A stretch of DNA of 64,000 nucleotides from Pseudomonadales bacterium (GCA_024234815.1 JACKNO010000002.1:558001-622000), one strand, 5' to 3'; numbered from the stretch's first letter, positions 24,536 to 34,339 are shown. The notes: generated from the letters alone by a model not told the origin. Translations and numbers: made by a program.

Positions 24536-27292
24536 ATGACAATCAGCAGAATCCTGGGTGTATCAACACTGCTAGTAACCCTCTACGGCTGTGGTGGTGG
24601 AGGATCGGTAGAGGCTCACGTGGCCAAGGCCAACGAGTTTATCGCCGGGTCAGACTACAAGTCCGCCATTATTGAACTGAAAAATGCACTGCAGGCAGAC
24701 AGCCAGTCCGCCGAAGCGCGCTACCTGCTCGGCAAGACATATCTTGAATCGGGCGACATTCTGTCCGCACAGAAGGAACTGGAACGTGCGCTTGAACTCG
24801 GCTGGCCCAGCAGCGAGGTCAACCTTGCCCTGGCCCATGCCCTGCTGGCACAGGGTGAATACGAACAGGTCCGGCAGATCTCCGCCCCGGACCTTAAACC
24901 CGATGCAGAAGCCGAGTTACTTGCGCTCAAAGCAAATGCCGCGCTTAGCCAGGGCGACAGCTGGGAGGCCGAGACGCTGATCTCGAAAGCCCTGGATCTG
25001 GCGCCAAAATCCAGCGCGGCACTGATGGCGAAAGCCAGGTTGCTCTCCAGCCAGAACGACTTCAAAGCCGCCGACAGTTCGCTGGATGAGATTCTCGCCG
25101 GCAATCCGGATATGACCGAAGCCTGGAGCCTGCGCGGCGACATGCTCGTGAAGCAGGAAGAATTTGCCGACGCGATTGCAGCTTATGATCGCGCAATCAG
25201 CCTGCAGGAGAACAACTACCCCGACATTTTCAAGCGCGCCATCCTGAACCTGCAACTGGGTAATTTCGAAGCCTCCCAGGCCGATGCGGATATCCTGATC
25301 GCCAAGGCGCCACAGCATCCGGGATCCAACTACATCCAGGGACTTCTGCACTTCCAGGCCGGCAGGTATGACGATGCGATAACGGCGCTCGCAGTCGCGG
25401 AACCGGCGTCAAGGCAGTATCCGGCCACTCTCTTTTTCCTCGGCAGCGCCCAGCTGATGCAGGGCAATACCGACCTCGCGGCGGGCTTTGCGGGGCGTTT
25501 TCACAAGCTTGCTCCAGACAGCGTACGGGGCCGCAAACTGCTGGCCACAATTCGCCTGCAGCAGGGTAAATACGAGGCGGTTGAAGCACTGTTGCAGCCG
25601 GTACTGGACGCCGACCCCAACGATGTCGACGCCCTGAACCTGACAGCCAACGCCCTGCTGGGCGACGGGAAAACCAACGAGGGTATCGCCCTGCTGTCCA
25701 GGGTGGCCGCTTTGCAGCCCGACTCGCCGGTAGCCCAGGTGCGACTCGGCGCCGGACTCCTCATGGGTGGTAAAGGTGACGATGCGACCCCGCACATGGA
25801 AACCGCGCTTGAACTGAACCCGGAGTTCCAGCAAGCCGACATCCTGTTGGTGCTCAACCATATGCAGAAGGGTGACTTCGACGCCGCGATCGCGGCGGCC
25901 CAGGCTTACCAGCGGCGCAATGTCACCAGCGTCACCCCCTACAACCTGCTGGGCAAGGTATACCTGGGAGCGGGCCAGAAAGAGGAGGCCCGCGCCGCCT
26001 TCGAACAGGCGCTCAAGCTCGATAGCGCAGACCCCGCAGCCAACCACAACCTCGCCCAGATGGCGGTTGCCGATAACGATATCCCGGCCGCCCGAAAATA
26101 TTACGAAGCCGTGCTGGCCGGCCAGCCGGAATCCGTGTCGGCGATGATACAACTGGCCCAACTCGACGCCCGCGAAGGTGACGAAGCGGCGATGCTCGCG
26201 CGTCTCGAGCAGGCTGCCGCGGCTGATCCCGAGGCGCTGCTGCCACTGATTCTGATAGGCCGGTACCACCTGGGCAAGGGGCGTCCGGAGCAGGTAGCGC
26301 CCCTGTTCACCAACCTGCGGACCGAGCAACAACAATCACCTGCCGTACTGGAATTGCTTGCCAAGGCGCAACTTGCGACCAAGGACCGCACGGCCGCCAG
26401 GTTTACGCTGGAACAACTTCTCGACGCGGCCCCCGAGAGCGCATCAACACGCTACATGATGGCCATGGCCTCGGCCGATGACGAGAAACAGACGAAAGAG
26501 GAACTCGAACGCGCACTGGCACTGGACGAGAACCACGTTGCCACCCGTATAGCGCTGGCAAAAATGGCATTCGCCAGCCAATCAATACCAGAGTTCGAGC
26601 AACATCTTGCGAAACTGTCCGCCATTGCACCGGACAACCCCAATGTCATGCTGCTGCAGGCCGTCGATGAGCAGCGCAAGGGCAACAACGCCGCGGCCCT
26701 CGCCCTGGCCAGCAAAACCTTCGAGATGATACCTTCGGGCAGCACTCTCATAGTGCTTGCAAGCTACCAGACGGCGATGGGTGATAAAGAGGCCGCGCAC
26801 AAGGGGTATCGCGAATGGCTTGCGAAGAACCCTGACGACGTTGCCGTGCACCTGGCGTTTGCCAATAGCCTGCAACTGAGTCAGCAGGAAGAAGAAGCTG
26901 GCGTACATTACGCGGCGGCGTTAAGTTCCAACCCGAACGATCCGATAGCGCTGAACAACATGGCCTGGATCGTCAAAGAAAAAGACCCCACCCTGGCGCT
27001 GGAGTATGCGAAAAGAGCACTCGCCCTGGCCCCCAAATCCGCCGAAGTAATGGACACCCTCGCGGTGGTTGAGTACTACAACAAGGATTACGAGCGCGCG
27101 GCCCGCACTATCGAACGCGCCTTGCAGGGCAGCCCCGACAACCCGTCCCTGCTCTACCACAGCGCAATGATCGCAGCCGCGCTGGACGACAATGACGCGG
27201 CGCGGGCGACCCTGGAAAAGGTCCTTGCAACAAACCAGGACTTCCCGGAAATCGCGGAGGCGCGGGCGCTGCTGGCCAGGCTTGGCAACTAG
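24536..27292 (+). CDS. prsT: PEP-CTERM system TPR lipoprotein PrsT
   Basis: The product is 918 residues from ATG 24536 (AGAAGG upstream; a GTG at 24527 is in frame). A lipoprotein signal peptide (STLLVTLYGCGGGG, acylated Cys) is followed by about 24 consecutive TPR units to the end. The length and the N-terminal sequence ANEFIAGSDYKSAIIELKNAL fit the PrsT family that accompanies exosortase A. The protein is expected on the periplasmic face, acting in polysaccharide export or protein sorting. A paralogue is cut by the left window edge. No correctly spaced sigma-54 site was found upstream. Confidence 0.88.
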   Translation: MTISRILGVSTLLVTLYGCGGGGSVEAHVAKANEFIAGSDYKSAIIELKNALQADSQSAEARYLLGKTYLESGDILSAQKELERALELGWPSSEVNLALAHALLAQGEYEQVRQISAPDLKPDAEAELLALKANAALSQGDSWEAETLISKALDLAPKSSAALMAKARLLSSQNDFKAADSSLDEILAGNPDMTEAWSLRGDMLVKQEEFADAIAAYDRAISLQENNYPDIFKRAILNLQLGNFEASQADADILIAKAPQHPGSNYIQGLLHFQAGRYDDAITALAVAEPASRQYPATLFFLGSAQLMQGNTDLAAGFAGRFHKLAPDSVRGRKLLATIRLQQGKYEAVEALLQPVLDADPNDVDALNLTANALLGDGKTNEGIALLSRVAALQPDSPVAQVRLGAGLLMGGKGDDATPHMETALELNPEFQQADILLVLNHMQKGDFDAAIAAAQAYQRRNVTSVTPYNLLGKVYLGAGQKEEARAAFEQALKLDSADPAANHNLAQMAVADNDIPAARKYYEAVLAGQPESVSAMIQLAQLDAREGDEAAMLARLEQAAAADPEALLPLILIGRYHLGKGRPEQVAPLFTNLRTEQQQSPAVLELLAKAQLATKDRTAARFTLEQLLDAAPESASTRYMMAMASADDEKQTKEELERALALDENHVATRIALAKMAFASQSIPEFEQHLAKLSAIAPDNPNVMLLQAVDEQRKGNNAAALALASKTFEMIPSGSTLIVLASYQTAMGDKEAAHKGYREWLAKNPDDVAVHLAFANSLQLSQQEEEAGVHYAAALSSNPNDPIALNNMAWIVKEKDPTLALEYAKRALALAPKSAEVMDTLAVVEYYNKDYERAARTIERALQGSPDNPSLLYHSAMIAAALDDNDAARATLEKVLATNQDFPEIAEARALLARLGN

Positions 27293-27358
27293 GGGGGCGA
27301 TCCGCTGTCGCAACCCGGGTCATGGCGGTCGTCGCCTGGTATAGGGATTGAAGGCTCG

Positions 27359-28135
27359 ATGAACAAAAACAGAACAGCACTGGTGACCGGTGCCTCCGCG
27401 GGGCTTGGCGCGGAATTTGCCCGGCAACTGGCCCGTGACGGCTACCGTCTCGTACTCGTTGCCCGCAGGCGACCACAGCTCGAGTTGCTGGCCACTGAAC
27501 TTCAGGCAGCCCACGGTACAGAGTGTCATATACTGACCGCCGATCTCGCTGACCCTGCCGCACCACAGGACCTGTACGATGGCGTGAAAGCCCTGGGGCT
27601 TACGGTTGACTACCTGGTGAACAACGCCGGTCTCGCAGGCCCTGACCTGCTCAAGGATCGCCACTGGCAGGATCACGCGGACTTTTTCCAGTTGATGATG
27701 ACCTCTGTCGCCCAGCTGTGCCACCTGTTCGTTCCGGGCATGCGCGAGCGCGGCTTTGGCCGCGTAATCAACGTCGGCTCCGTAGCCGGTCGTATTCCCC
27801 GTGCTGGCGATTGCAACTACGGCCCGAGCAAGGCCTACCTGATCGCACTGTCGGAGGCGCTGGCGGTCTCCTTGCGGGGAACCGGTGTCAATGTTTGCGC
27901 CCTCTGCCCGGGCTTTACCCACACCGACTTTCACGACACCGCCGGACTGCAGGACATGAAAGCCTCGCTGCCCGACTGGCTGTGGTACCCGGCTGAGGTG
28001 GTCGTGGCAGAGGGCATCAGAGCCGTGGAAAAAGGTAAACCAGTATATCTTTCAGGGCGACTCTACCGCTGGTTCGATCCCCTGTTCCAGTCAGTCTGGA
28101 CCCGGCGCCTGTTCCGTGTGCGCGGCCGGGAATGA
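27359..28135 (+). CDS. Short-chain dehydrogenase/reductase (SDR)
   Basis: The 258-residue classical SDR has the cofactor loop TGASAGLG (residues 10-17), NNAG, the catalytic Ser in NVGSVAG and Tyr-x-x-x-Lys in YGPSK. The Arg pair after the second strand (VARRRPQ) suggests NADPH. It starts at ATG 27359 behind AAGG. It follows prsT by 66 bases and could be co-transcribed. A terminator lies at 28172-28191. Substrate unknown; it resembles the SDR at 35538-36326. Confidence 0.85.
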   Translation: MNKNRTALVTGASAGLGAEFARQLARDGYRLVLVARRRPQLELLATELQAAHGTECHILTADLADPAAPQDLYDGVKALGLTVDYLVNNAGLAGPDLLKDRHWQDHADFFQLMMTSVAQLCHLFVPGMRERGFGRVINVGSVAGRIPRAGDCNYGPSKAYLIALSEALAVSLRGTGVNVCALCPGFTHTDFHDTAGLQDMKASLPDWLWYPAEVVVAEGIRAVEKGKPVYLSGRLYRWFDPLFQSVWTRRLFRVRGRE

Positions 28136-28171
28136 GGCAACCAGACGCCTCCTCTAGCTTCAGACAAAATA

Positions 28172-28191
28172 AAGCCCCGTAAACGGGGCTT
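28172..28191. terminator. Bidirectional rho-independent terminator
   Basis: AAGCCCCGT and ACGGGGCTT form a 9-bp stem with a 2-base loop between two converging genes; T-rich tracts follow on both strands (stronger on the minus strand, TTTATTTTG). Confidence 0.85.
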
Positions 28192-28212
28192 CATTGTTTC
28201 TCTTCCAGGCCC

Positions 28213-28782
28213 TTACGCTTTCTTGCGTTTCACCCCGGCCAGACCGAGCAGGGCCGAGCCGAACAGCCAGGCAGCAGCGGGGACCGGAACCGGTGAAACA
28301 CTATCCCCCAGTCTCAACGCGTAGTCGCAAGTGCCACACTCCGAGCCGTTAAGTACGGAGACGACTGCAAGGGAGTAAGTTCCGGTGGATGGCAACACAT
28401 AACCCAACACCTGCGGATCCGCAAACGGACCAGGTATATTAGGGCCCCAATTATCGTCGAAAAAACCGAGATAAGTCAGGCCACCAAAACTGCTTTCGAA
28501 ACTAAACAGTGATTCGTCCACTGCAGTTGTCCCGAAATACAGGCTGAAGCCCAGGTCCAGGTCCGCAGCCAACCGGCCAGCAGTGATATCCACAACATCG
28601 CCCGCAGTTCCGCTGAAGGTCCACCATTCGCGTCCCGATTCATTCTCTGCCAGGTAGCCGTCAGATCCGACAAGGGTTCCGGTCACCTGATTCCCAGAGC
28701 TGATATCGCCCTGATAGGCAATCGGTGCCGCACTGATTGACATTGGTACAAGTAACGCCGCTATTGGTAGCAAATTTTTCAT
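28213..28782 (-). CDS. VPLPA/PEP-CTERM-type sorted exported protein
   Basis: The 189-residue protein has a signal peptide (LLPIAALLVPMSISAAP), a mature part like the pre-peptidase C-terminal beta-sandwich (WWTFSGTAGDVVDITAG ... STGTYSLAV) and the C-terminal tail VPVPAAAWLFGSALLGL followed by basic residues. That tail matches the VPLPA variant of the PEP-CTERM signal. Two Cys (CGTC) are present. It is expressed from the sigma-54 promoter at 28830-28845 and terminated at 28172-28191. Export and exosortase processing are expected; the role is unknown. Confidence 0.85.
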   Translation of the reverse strand: MKNLLPIAALLVPMSISAAPIAYQGDISSGNQVTGTLVGSDGYLAENESGREWWTFSGTAGDVVDITAGRLAADLDLGFSLYFGTTAVDESLFSFESSFGGLTYLGFFDDNWGPNIPGPFADPQVLGYVLPSTGTYSLAVVSVLNGSECGTCDYALRLGDSVSPVPVPAAAWLFGSALLGLAGVKRKKA

Positions 28783-28829
28783 TTTTTAGTTCCTTCTAGT
28801 AACATCAAACCATATCCCGCAATACACCA

Positions 28830-28845
28830 AGCAAATTCCGTGCCA
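28830..28845 (-). promoter_or_regulatory. Sigma-54 promoter of the VPLPA-CTERM gene
   Basis: The minus strand reads TGGCACGGAATTTGCT, a full match to TGGCAC-N5-TTGCW. The transcript would start near 28818, 36 bases before the ATG. Confidence 0.85.
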
Positions 28846-29186
28846 GCTTTTAAAATCAAAGAGTTACGAGGCAATAGCCTCTGGCGAAATGCCAGAACGT
28901 AAAGAAACTTGACACCCAGTATGGTTTATACGCGGAATTCACCACCCGAAATATCCCGGGTCTGACGCGGTAAGCGGCTAGCCAGGAAGAACCATGCACC
29001 GGTTACAACAAAAGCCAGCGTGGTCCCCGTTTCGGCCATTGCGGTATCCTCAGTCTGCGGTGGTGGAAAGTTCCCGGTATCCTGCAGCTTATCCGTGCAA
29101 TTTGCCCACTATGGTCGCGGCACATTCCCGTGTACTATCGCGCCGCCTCTGCAGTGGGGGCGGACTGGGAACCGGGGATTCAGCAA

Positions 29187-30407
29187 ATGTTCGACGCTAT
29201 ACTGATATTTTTGGCTGTGTTGGCTTTTATCGCCATCGTGCTGGAAGATGTCATTCACCTAAACAAGGCCAAGTCCACACTCTTCCTGGGTACGCTGTGC
29301 TGGATACTGCTGTTCCTCTTCGCGCCCGACCACGCGAGTGTCGAAACCGCATTCTCGGAGAACATTCTCGACATCGCCTCACTGTGGCTGTTCCTGTTCG
29401 CCGCGATGACATTCGTCGCCTACCTGAACCAGCACGGTATCGTTGAATCCCTGGTGTACCGCCTGTTGCCCGCCACACTGGCGAAGAAGGCGCTACTGCC
29501 CTGCGTGGCGTTGTTCGCGTTCTGCCTTTCATCCTTCTGCGACAACATCACGACGACACTGGTCACTATCGCGCTGATCCAGTCCCTCAAACTCGATACC
29601 CGCAGTAATATCAAACTGGCTGTGCTGGCCGTATTCTCAATCAACTCCGGTGGCGCTGCGCTGATCACCGGTGACGTTACCACGCTGATGATCTTCACCG
29701 CTGGAAAGGTTGGCATCAGTGACCTGTTTGCTATCGTCGTGCCGGGACTGCTGGCCTGCCTGTTACTCGCCCTGCTCCTGATGCCGGGCTTTAACGGCCG
29801 GCTGACGCCGCGTCATACCGCCACCACTGCCTCGCGCTTCGATATCTGGGTTTCGGTGATATTCCTTGCCACTATCATCGCGACCCTCGCGATCAACCTT
29901 TTTGTGCACGTTCCACCACTTCTGGTATTTATTTTTGGCCTTTCCATCGTCTTTCTGCTGGCGCGGTTTACGAGCCGCGAGGAAGCGACGACACCGATCA
30001 TTGATTACATTCGCAAGATCGAGTTCGATACATTGCTGTTCTTCCTCGGTATCCTGCTGATCGTCGGGATGCTGAAGCAGATCGGCGCGCTGCATACCAT
30101 CGCCCGGCTCTATGATGTGGCCGTTCCGGGTGTCGCGAATTTTCTCATCGGCTGTCTATCGGCCATCATTGACAACGTGCCCCTGACCGCAGCCGTGTTG
30201 AAATCCAACCTCGACATGCCGGTGAGCGACTGGCTGGGCTTCACCTATTGTGTGGGCGTGGGCGGGTCACTGCTGGCGATCGGGTCGGCTTCAGGCGTAC
30301 TGATGATGAGCAAGATTGACGGCCTGGGCTTTATCAGCTACCTGCGCTATACCCCCCACCTCATCGCGGCGTACGCGGTGGGGTATACCCTCGTCCTTGT
30401 GCTGTAA
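29187..30407 (+). CDS. nhaD: Na+/H+ antiporter, NhaD type
   Basis: The 406-residue membrane protein of the ArsB/NhaD (ion transporter) superfamily has about 12 hydrophobic segments. Polar residues inside them are typical of NhaD: SSFCDNITTTLVTIAL, FSINSGGAALITGDVTT and AIIDNVPLTAAV. It exchanges cytoplasmic Na+ (or Li+) for H+ in the inner membrane, as expected for a marine bacterium. ATG 29187 (GGGGA upstream) was chosen; the frame is open to 29130. Confidence 0.88.
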   Translation: MFDAILIFLAVLAFIAIVLEDVIHLNKAKSTLFLGTLCWILLFLFAPDHASVETAFSENILDIASLWLFLFAAMTFVAYLNQHGIVESLVYRLLPATLAKKALLPCVALFAFCLSSFCDNITTTLVTIALIQSLKLDTRSNIKLAVLAVFSINSGGAALITGDVTTLMIFTAGKVGISDLFAIVVPGLLACLLLALLLMPGFNGRLTPRHTATTASRFDIWVSVIFLATIIATLAINLFVHVPPLLVFIFGLSIVFLLARFTSREEATTPIIDYIRKIEFDTLLFFLGILLIVGMLKQIGALHTIARLYDVAVPGVANFLIGCLSAIIDNVPLTAAVLKSNLDMPVSDWLGFTYCVGVGGSLLAIGSASGVLMMSKIDGLGFISYLRYTPHLIAAYAVGYTLVLVL

Positions 30408-30555
30408 CGCTGAGCACTTGCCGGCATCGGGCCGCCGCAATAATGCCAATCTTTTCTCCATTGCCTGCATATACAATATCCGCCGTTGGCCTATACTCCA
30501 CACTGACAGCGCCCGACTGGCGCCAGTGAGGAGGTAGGCAAGCCCTTTTGCACAG

Positions 30556-30864
30556 GTGACGAAAACCCTGATCAGACCACTGTTCACTTCGGCACTTCTT
30601 GTCCTCGTGTCGGCGTGGGCTCCCAGCCATAGCCTCGGCAACAGTCCTGCGACTGATGTCTATCTCAGCAATACCACATTATCGTTCATCGGCATCCAGA
30701 GCGATTATCCGGCCAAACCCGATGGCGACAACCAGAAGTTTAATCGCTGCGCTGAAAGCGCAGTTGATATTCAGCGCAAGCAAACCGACCGGGACTGCCC
30801 CGTGCATGTTTCCGCGGCGGGTATTACGTTTAATATCAGCCAGGCCCGCGCCCCGCCCCAGTAA
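30556..30864 (+). CDS. Small exported hypothetical protein
   Basis: The 102-residue product starts at GTG 30556; a strong AGGAGG lies 22 bases upstream, farther than usual. It has a signal peptide (LFTSALLVLVSAWAPSHS) and a polar mature part with two Cys that may pair. No family recognised. It may be co-transcribed with the CBS gene 93 bases downstream. Confidence 0.45.
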   Translation: MTKTLIRPLFTSALLVLVSAWAPSHSLGNSPATDVYLSNTTLSFIGIQSDYPAKPDGDNQKFNRCAESAVDIQRKQTDRDCPVHVSAAGITFNISQARAPPQ

Positions 30865-30956
30865 TACGGTTGTTACCCAAAACACTTAAAACAACTTATT
30901 GGAACGGCGTGCCGCTGCCATACCGCAGAGGCACGTTGGGTCTGGAGCGTACATTC

Positions 30957-31532
30957 ATGTCTATATCAAAAGCAGTAAATCCTTTATTTACAACCACTGT
31001 TCGAAACATCCAGCGGCCATCGGATATCAATCCGCTGACCCTGCAAAGCCCCGCGATCGAGGTCCTGAATGACTTCACCCGGCAAAATCCGCTGATGCTG
31101 GAACAGAATACATCCATCAACGAGGCGCGCGAGATCATGCGTCGCACACACACAAGAATGTTTCTGGTAATCGATTCGCATGAAATGTTCTGCGGCGTCA
31201 TCACACTGGATGACCTGGTGTCAGAAAAAGTGATGAAAAAGATGGCCGTTTCACAACTGCGGCGCGACGAACTGACGGTAGCGTATGTGATGACGCCTCG
31301 CAACCGCCTTCGCGCCATCGACTTGAAGACGTTTCAGCTCGCCTCTGTCGGCGAAATTCTGGCGCTCATGCAGGATTACGGCGAACAGCAAATGATCGTG
31401 GTGGATACACCCAATGCGTCAATACGGGGTTATGTCTCTGCCCACGGTATCGCCCGCAGCATGCACACGCCGCTGGTGATCAACGAACGGGCGGTGTTGT
31501 TCACAGACATCTTCACGACCATAGCCGTATAG
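30957..31532 (+). CDS. CBS-domain protein
   Basis: The product is 191 residues from ATG 30957 (GGAG upstream). Two CBS motifs are seen: about 45-100 (MFLVIDSHEMFCGVITLDDL) and 110-170 (QQMIVVDTPNASIRGYVSAHG). There is no fused catalytic domain. A nucleotide-sensing role is inferred from the family. Confidence 0.75.
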   Translation: MSISKAVNPLFTTTVRNIQRPSDINPLTLQSPAIEVLNDFTRQNPLMLEQNTSINEAREIMRRTHTRMFLVIDSHEMFCGVITLDDLVSEKVMKKMAVSQLRRDELTVAYVMTPRNRLRAIDLKTFQLASVGEILALMQDYGEQQMIVVDTPNASIRGYVSAHGIARSMHTPLVINERAVLFTDIFTTIAV

Positions 31533-31551
31533 TCCGAGCCGTTAACGAATG

Positions 31552-31581
31552 CGTCGAGCGGGGTCACGCTCGCTCGACGTT
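31552..31581. terminator. Hairpin between converging genes
   Basis: GTCGAGCG and CGCTCGAC form an 8-9-bp stem around a 10-base loop, between the CBS gene and the wax ester synthase gene. The T tract is short. Confidence 0.5.
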
Positions 31582-31625
31582 CTCGCACCGGTCAACTGAA
31601 GGGCCAGAGCGACACATCGAGTGAG

Positions 31626-33104
31626 TCAGCTGCGGCGCGCGCGCTTCGGTTTGGCTGGTGCCGGAGATTTCTTCCTGGCTTTAGGCTTTGCCGTCGGTAC
31701 TGCGATGCCGGCGGCGTCTTCGAGTTCCACCAGGGCTTCTTCCATATAATCGATCAGGCGTTGTACCTGCGGTAGAGAGCGGCGGCAGGCTATGATGCCA
31801 AAGTCCACATTCTTGTCGTTGGTGACCATGGTTATATTCAGCGCGATACCGTCGGTGATGATGGATACAGGATAGGAGCCATCCAGGCGTGCGCCGTTCC
31901 AATACATGGTTTGCTGTATCCCCGGCACGTTGGAAATAACCGTGTTGAAGGGGGGTAGCCGGCTGGCCAGGCCCAGGGGCATCAGCAGCATACCCGGCAC
32001 CTGCATCAGGGTACTGATCAGTTGCACTTCAGCCGGTGACATCTCGCTGTAGAACGCCCTGCCAGCCCGAACCGAGGCCTGTATAGCGGCAAAACGTTTG
32101 GCGGGGTCATCGATATTGGTGGCCAGGTCCGCACTGATAGCCGCCACCGCGTTGGAAGAATCAATGTCACCCTCCTGGCGTATAGAAACCGGCACCATGG
32201 CCTTGAGGGATTCATCGGGCAGTTCCGCGTGCCGATACATGTAACGGCGCAGGGCGCCGGAACACATGGCCAGTATCGCATCATTGAAAGTGCCGTCGAA
32301 GGCCTTACCCATGTTGCGAATACGGGCAAAGGGCCACGACTGGGCGACAAAACGGCGGGCACCGTCGACAGAGGTATTGATTGAACTGCGCGGTACCTGC
32401 AGGAAGGGCAGCTTCAAGGGGCCTCCGCGACCAAGCCAGGCCTGGGTATAGTGCTTCAGTGCACCGTAGACATGCTTGCTGGTATCAAGGCGGGCTTTAA
32501 GTACCTCGGCAACATTGCGCAATTCCCGGTCGCCAAGGTCTGCCCGGTGCTCGCGTTGCAGGGTGGCGCGGTATTTCTCCCAGATTTTCAGCGACAGCGG
32601 GGAATCTGTCATTCTCGCCCTGGGATCGGCAGAGAGCATGGCGCGTGCAATATGAGTGGAGCGCGCCCCGTCGACTGCGGCGTGATGGGTCTTGGAGTAC
32701 ATGGCAAACTGCCGGTTCTGCAGGCCTTCTATCAGGTGGATCTCCCACAGCGGCCGATTGCGGTCCAGCAGGGTACCGTGCAGTCGTGAAACCAGGTTGA
32801 AAAGCTCCCGGTAGCGCCCCGGTTGGGGCAGCGCCGAGTGGCGTATATGGTATTCGATATCCAGTGACGGGTCCGGCTCCCAATATGCAGGCCCTGCCAG
32901 ACCCAGGGGTCCTGTTTTCAGGCGATCCCCAAAGGGGGGCAACAATTTATCCACATTGCGGAGATTGTCGGCCATCTCGTGCAAAAATTCCTGCTCATCG
33001 GCTCCCTCGGGCAGGGTATACAGGTTTACGCCACCTACATGCATGGGCGTTTCACGGGTTTCAGCAAGCAGGAAAGCAGTGTCCAGAAATCCCAGTTTTT
33101 TCAT
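31626..33104 (-). CDS. Wax ester synthase / diacylglycerol acyltransferase (WS/DGAT)
   Basis: The 492-residue protein of the bacterial WS/DGAT family carries the catalytic HHAAVDG (about residue 140), the later NDAILAMCSGALRRY motif and SNVPG. It esterifies acyl-CoA with fatty alcohols or diacylglycerol to make storage lipid at the membrane. The C-terminal 30 residues are Lys/Pro/Ala-rich and probably disordered. It is followed closely upstream by a methyltransferase and a cupin gene on the same strand. A second, truncated WS/DGAT gene lies at 41546-42209. Confidence 0.9.
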   Translation of the reverse strand: MKKLGFLDTAFLLAETRETPMHVGGVNLYTLPEGADEQEFLHEMADNLRNVDKLLPPFGDRLKTGPLGLAGPAYWEPDPSLDIEYHIRHSALPQPGRYRELFNLVSRLHGTLLDRNRPLWEIHLIEGLQNRQFAMYSKTHHAAVDGARSTHIARAMLSADPRARMTDSPLSLKIWEKYRATLQREHRADLGDRELRNVAEVLKARLDTSKHVYGALKHYTQAWLGRGGPLKLPFLQVPRSSINTSVDGARRFVAQSWPFARIRNMGKAFDGTFNDAILAMCSGALRRYMYRHAELPDESLKAMVPVSIRQEGDIDSSNAVAAISADLATNIDDPAKRFAAIQASVRAGRAFYSEMSPAEVQLISTLMQVPGMLLMPLGLASRLPPFNTVISNVPGIQQTMYWNGARLDGSYPVSIITDGIALNITMVTNDKNVDFGIIACRRSLPQVQRLIDYMEEALVELEDAAGIAVPTAKPKARKKSPAPAKPKRARRS

Positions 33105-33131
33105 CTTGTCATGTCACCTTGATAGAGCCAG

Positions 33132-33848
33132 TTAAGTTGTCAGTACCTGTTTTTTCTTCATGGTCATCATGTATGCCGGCGGGTACTTGGCCAGATTCAG
33201 CCATCTTACGGAGAAACGCTGCGTGATATCGAACTTTTTCATCACTTCCCGCAAATCGGAATTTCTGGACCTGTCCATATCCAGGTCCGGTGCCGGATAG
33301 ATTCGAACTTCACCACTGGCATTCAGTACCCGATGGAACTCGCGGTAAATATTTGCCAGGCTGGTCTCATCCTGTATCCAGGCATATAAGAGAAAATTTG
33401 ACAGAATCAGATCAACGCTTCCATCGTCAAAAGGCAATTCATCCGCATGGACACCAACGCACTTTTCAAGGCCGGGGGCCTGCGCAGAGATCTTGCCTCG
33501 TCCGCCCACAGCGCGGATTTTAGCCACATCCAGTGGACGCAGCCTCAAGCCATCTGCAAACTTGGGGTCAACACCGAAAAAATCGATACCATGCTTACGG
33601 CAGATCTGGAACATGGAGTCGGATACATATGGTGTCAGGCCACAGCCCACATCGACGATGCGCTTGCCTTCAAGTCTCTCTAATACTTCACGTTGAGAGC
33701 GATTGCCAAAGAATATTTTTCGATAGTAGGCAAACGAACGGCCGGTACTTATCACCGGCAGCGAAAAATATTCATACACGTCAGCATTTATCTTCATGCC
33801 ATGAAAAGTGAGAGCAGAAAGTTTCGACTGCAACCTTCTTTCAAACAT
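33132..33848 (-). CDS. SAM-dependent methyltransferase
   Basis: The product is 238 residues from ATG 33848 (GAGGGG upstream). The class I SAM fold is shown by VDVGCGLTP (motif I, about residue 65), the acidic turn FFGVDPKF and LPFDDGSVDLILSN (motif IV region). The substrate is unknown. It lies in a minus-strand run with the cupin gene (upstream, 26 bases) and WS/DGAT (downstream, 27 bases). Confidence 0.8.
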   Translation of the reverse strand: MFERRLQSKLSALTFHGMKINADVYEYFSLPVISTGRSFAYYRKIFFGNRSQREVLERLEGKRIVDVGCGLTPYVSDSMFQICRKHGIDFFGVDPKFADGLRLRPLDVAKIRAVGGRGKISAQAPGLEKCVGVHADELPFDDGSVDLILSNFLLYAWIQDETSLANIYREFHRVLNASGEVRIYPAPDLDMDRSRNSDLREVMKKFDITQRFSVRWLNLAKYPPAYMMTMKKKQVLTT

Positions 33849-33874
33849 GTTTTCCCCTCTTTTTGGCATCTCGA

Positions 33875-34339
33875 TCAGCGGCTTTCCCAGCGCGCCACCA
33901 TATCCTCGATACTGAAATCAAACAGCTTCTTGAAGTCTGGATCGAAAGCCTCGAACAAAATCCCGCTATCCGTCTGGAGGGATAGCATGATTACCGCCCC
34001 ATCAGGCCCCCCGGTTTCAAGGTGAGGCGAAGCATCACGACCCGTAATGGCGTATTCACCCGCCATCCTCACCACCTTCTTCACCCCCCCGTCCGGCAGT
34101 TGCTCCTGCAAGTGCTGCTCCCCCTGGAGTACCATGACAGTGGTAGCCGCGATATGACTGTGAGGTTCACAGTACCCGCCTCCTGGCCTGAATCGCATCA
34201 TCATGTCGAGCTTACCGGCGGCGAGGTCATAGCCGAGCAAACTGTATTCGTAATCCAGGTTATACGGATCACCCGGCTCTCCCTTTATGTGGTGCCACTC
34301 GACACCGTTTGCATCAAAACTTTTTGCGAATGCCTGCAT
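33875..34339 (-). CDS. Cupin-domain protein
   Basis: The 154-residue protein contains a cupin barrel with metal-binding motif 1 GGGYCEPHSH and a later PDGAVIM strand. Such proteins are anti-sigma ChrR-like sensors, dioxygenases or binding proteins; nothing here decides. The ATG is preceded by GGAGAAG. Probably the first gene of the cupin-methyltransferase-WS/DGAT operon. Confidence 0.7.
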   Translation of the reverse strand: MQAFAKSFDANGVEWHHIKGEPGDPYNLDYEYSLLGYDLAAGKLDMMMRFRPGGGYCEPHSHIAATTVMVLQGEQHLQEQLPDGGVKKVVRMAGEYAITGRDASPHLETGGPDGAVIMLSLQTDSGILFEAFDPDFKKLFDFSIEDMVARWESR

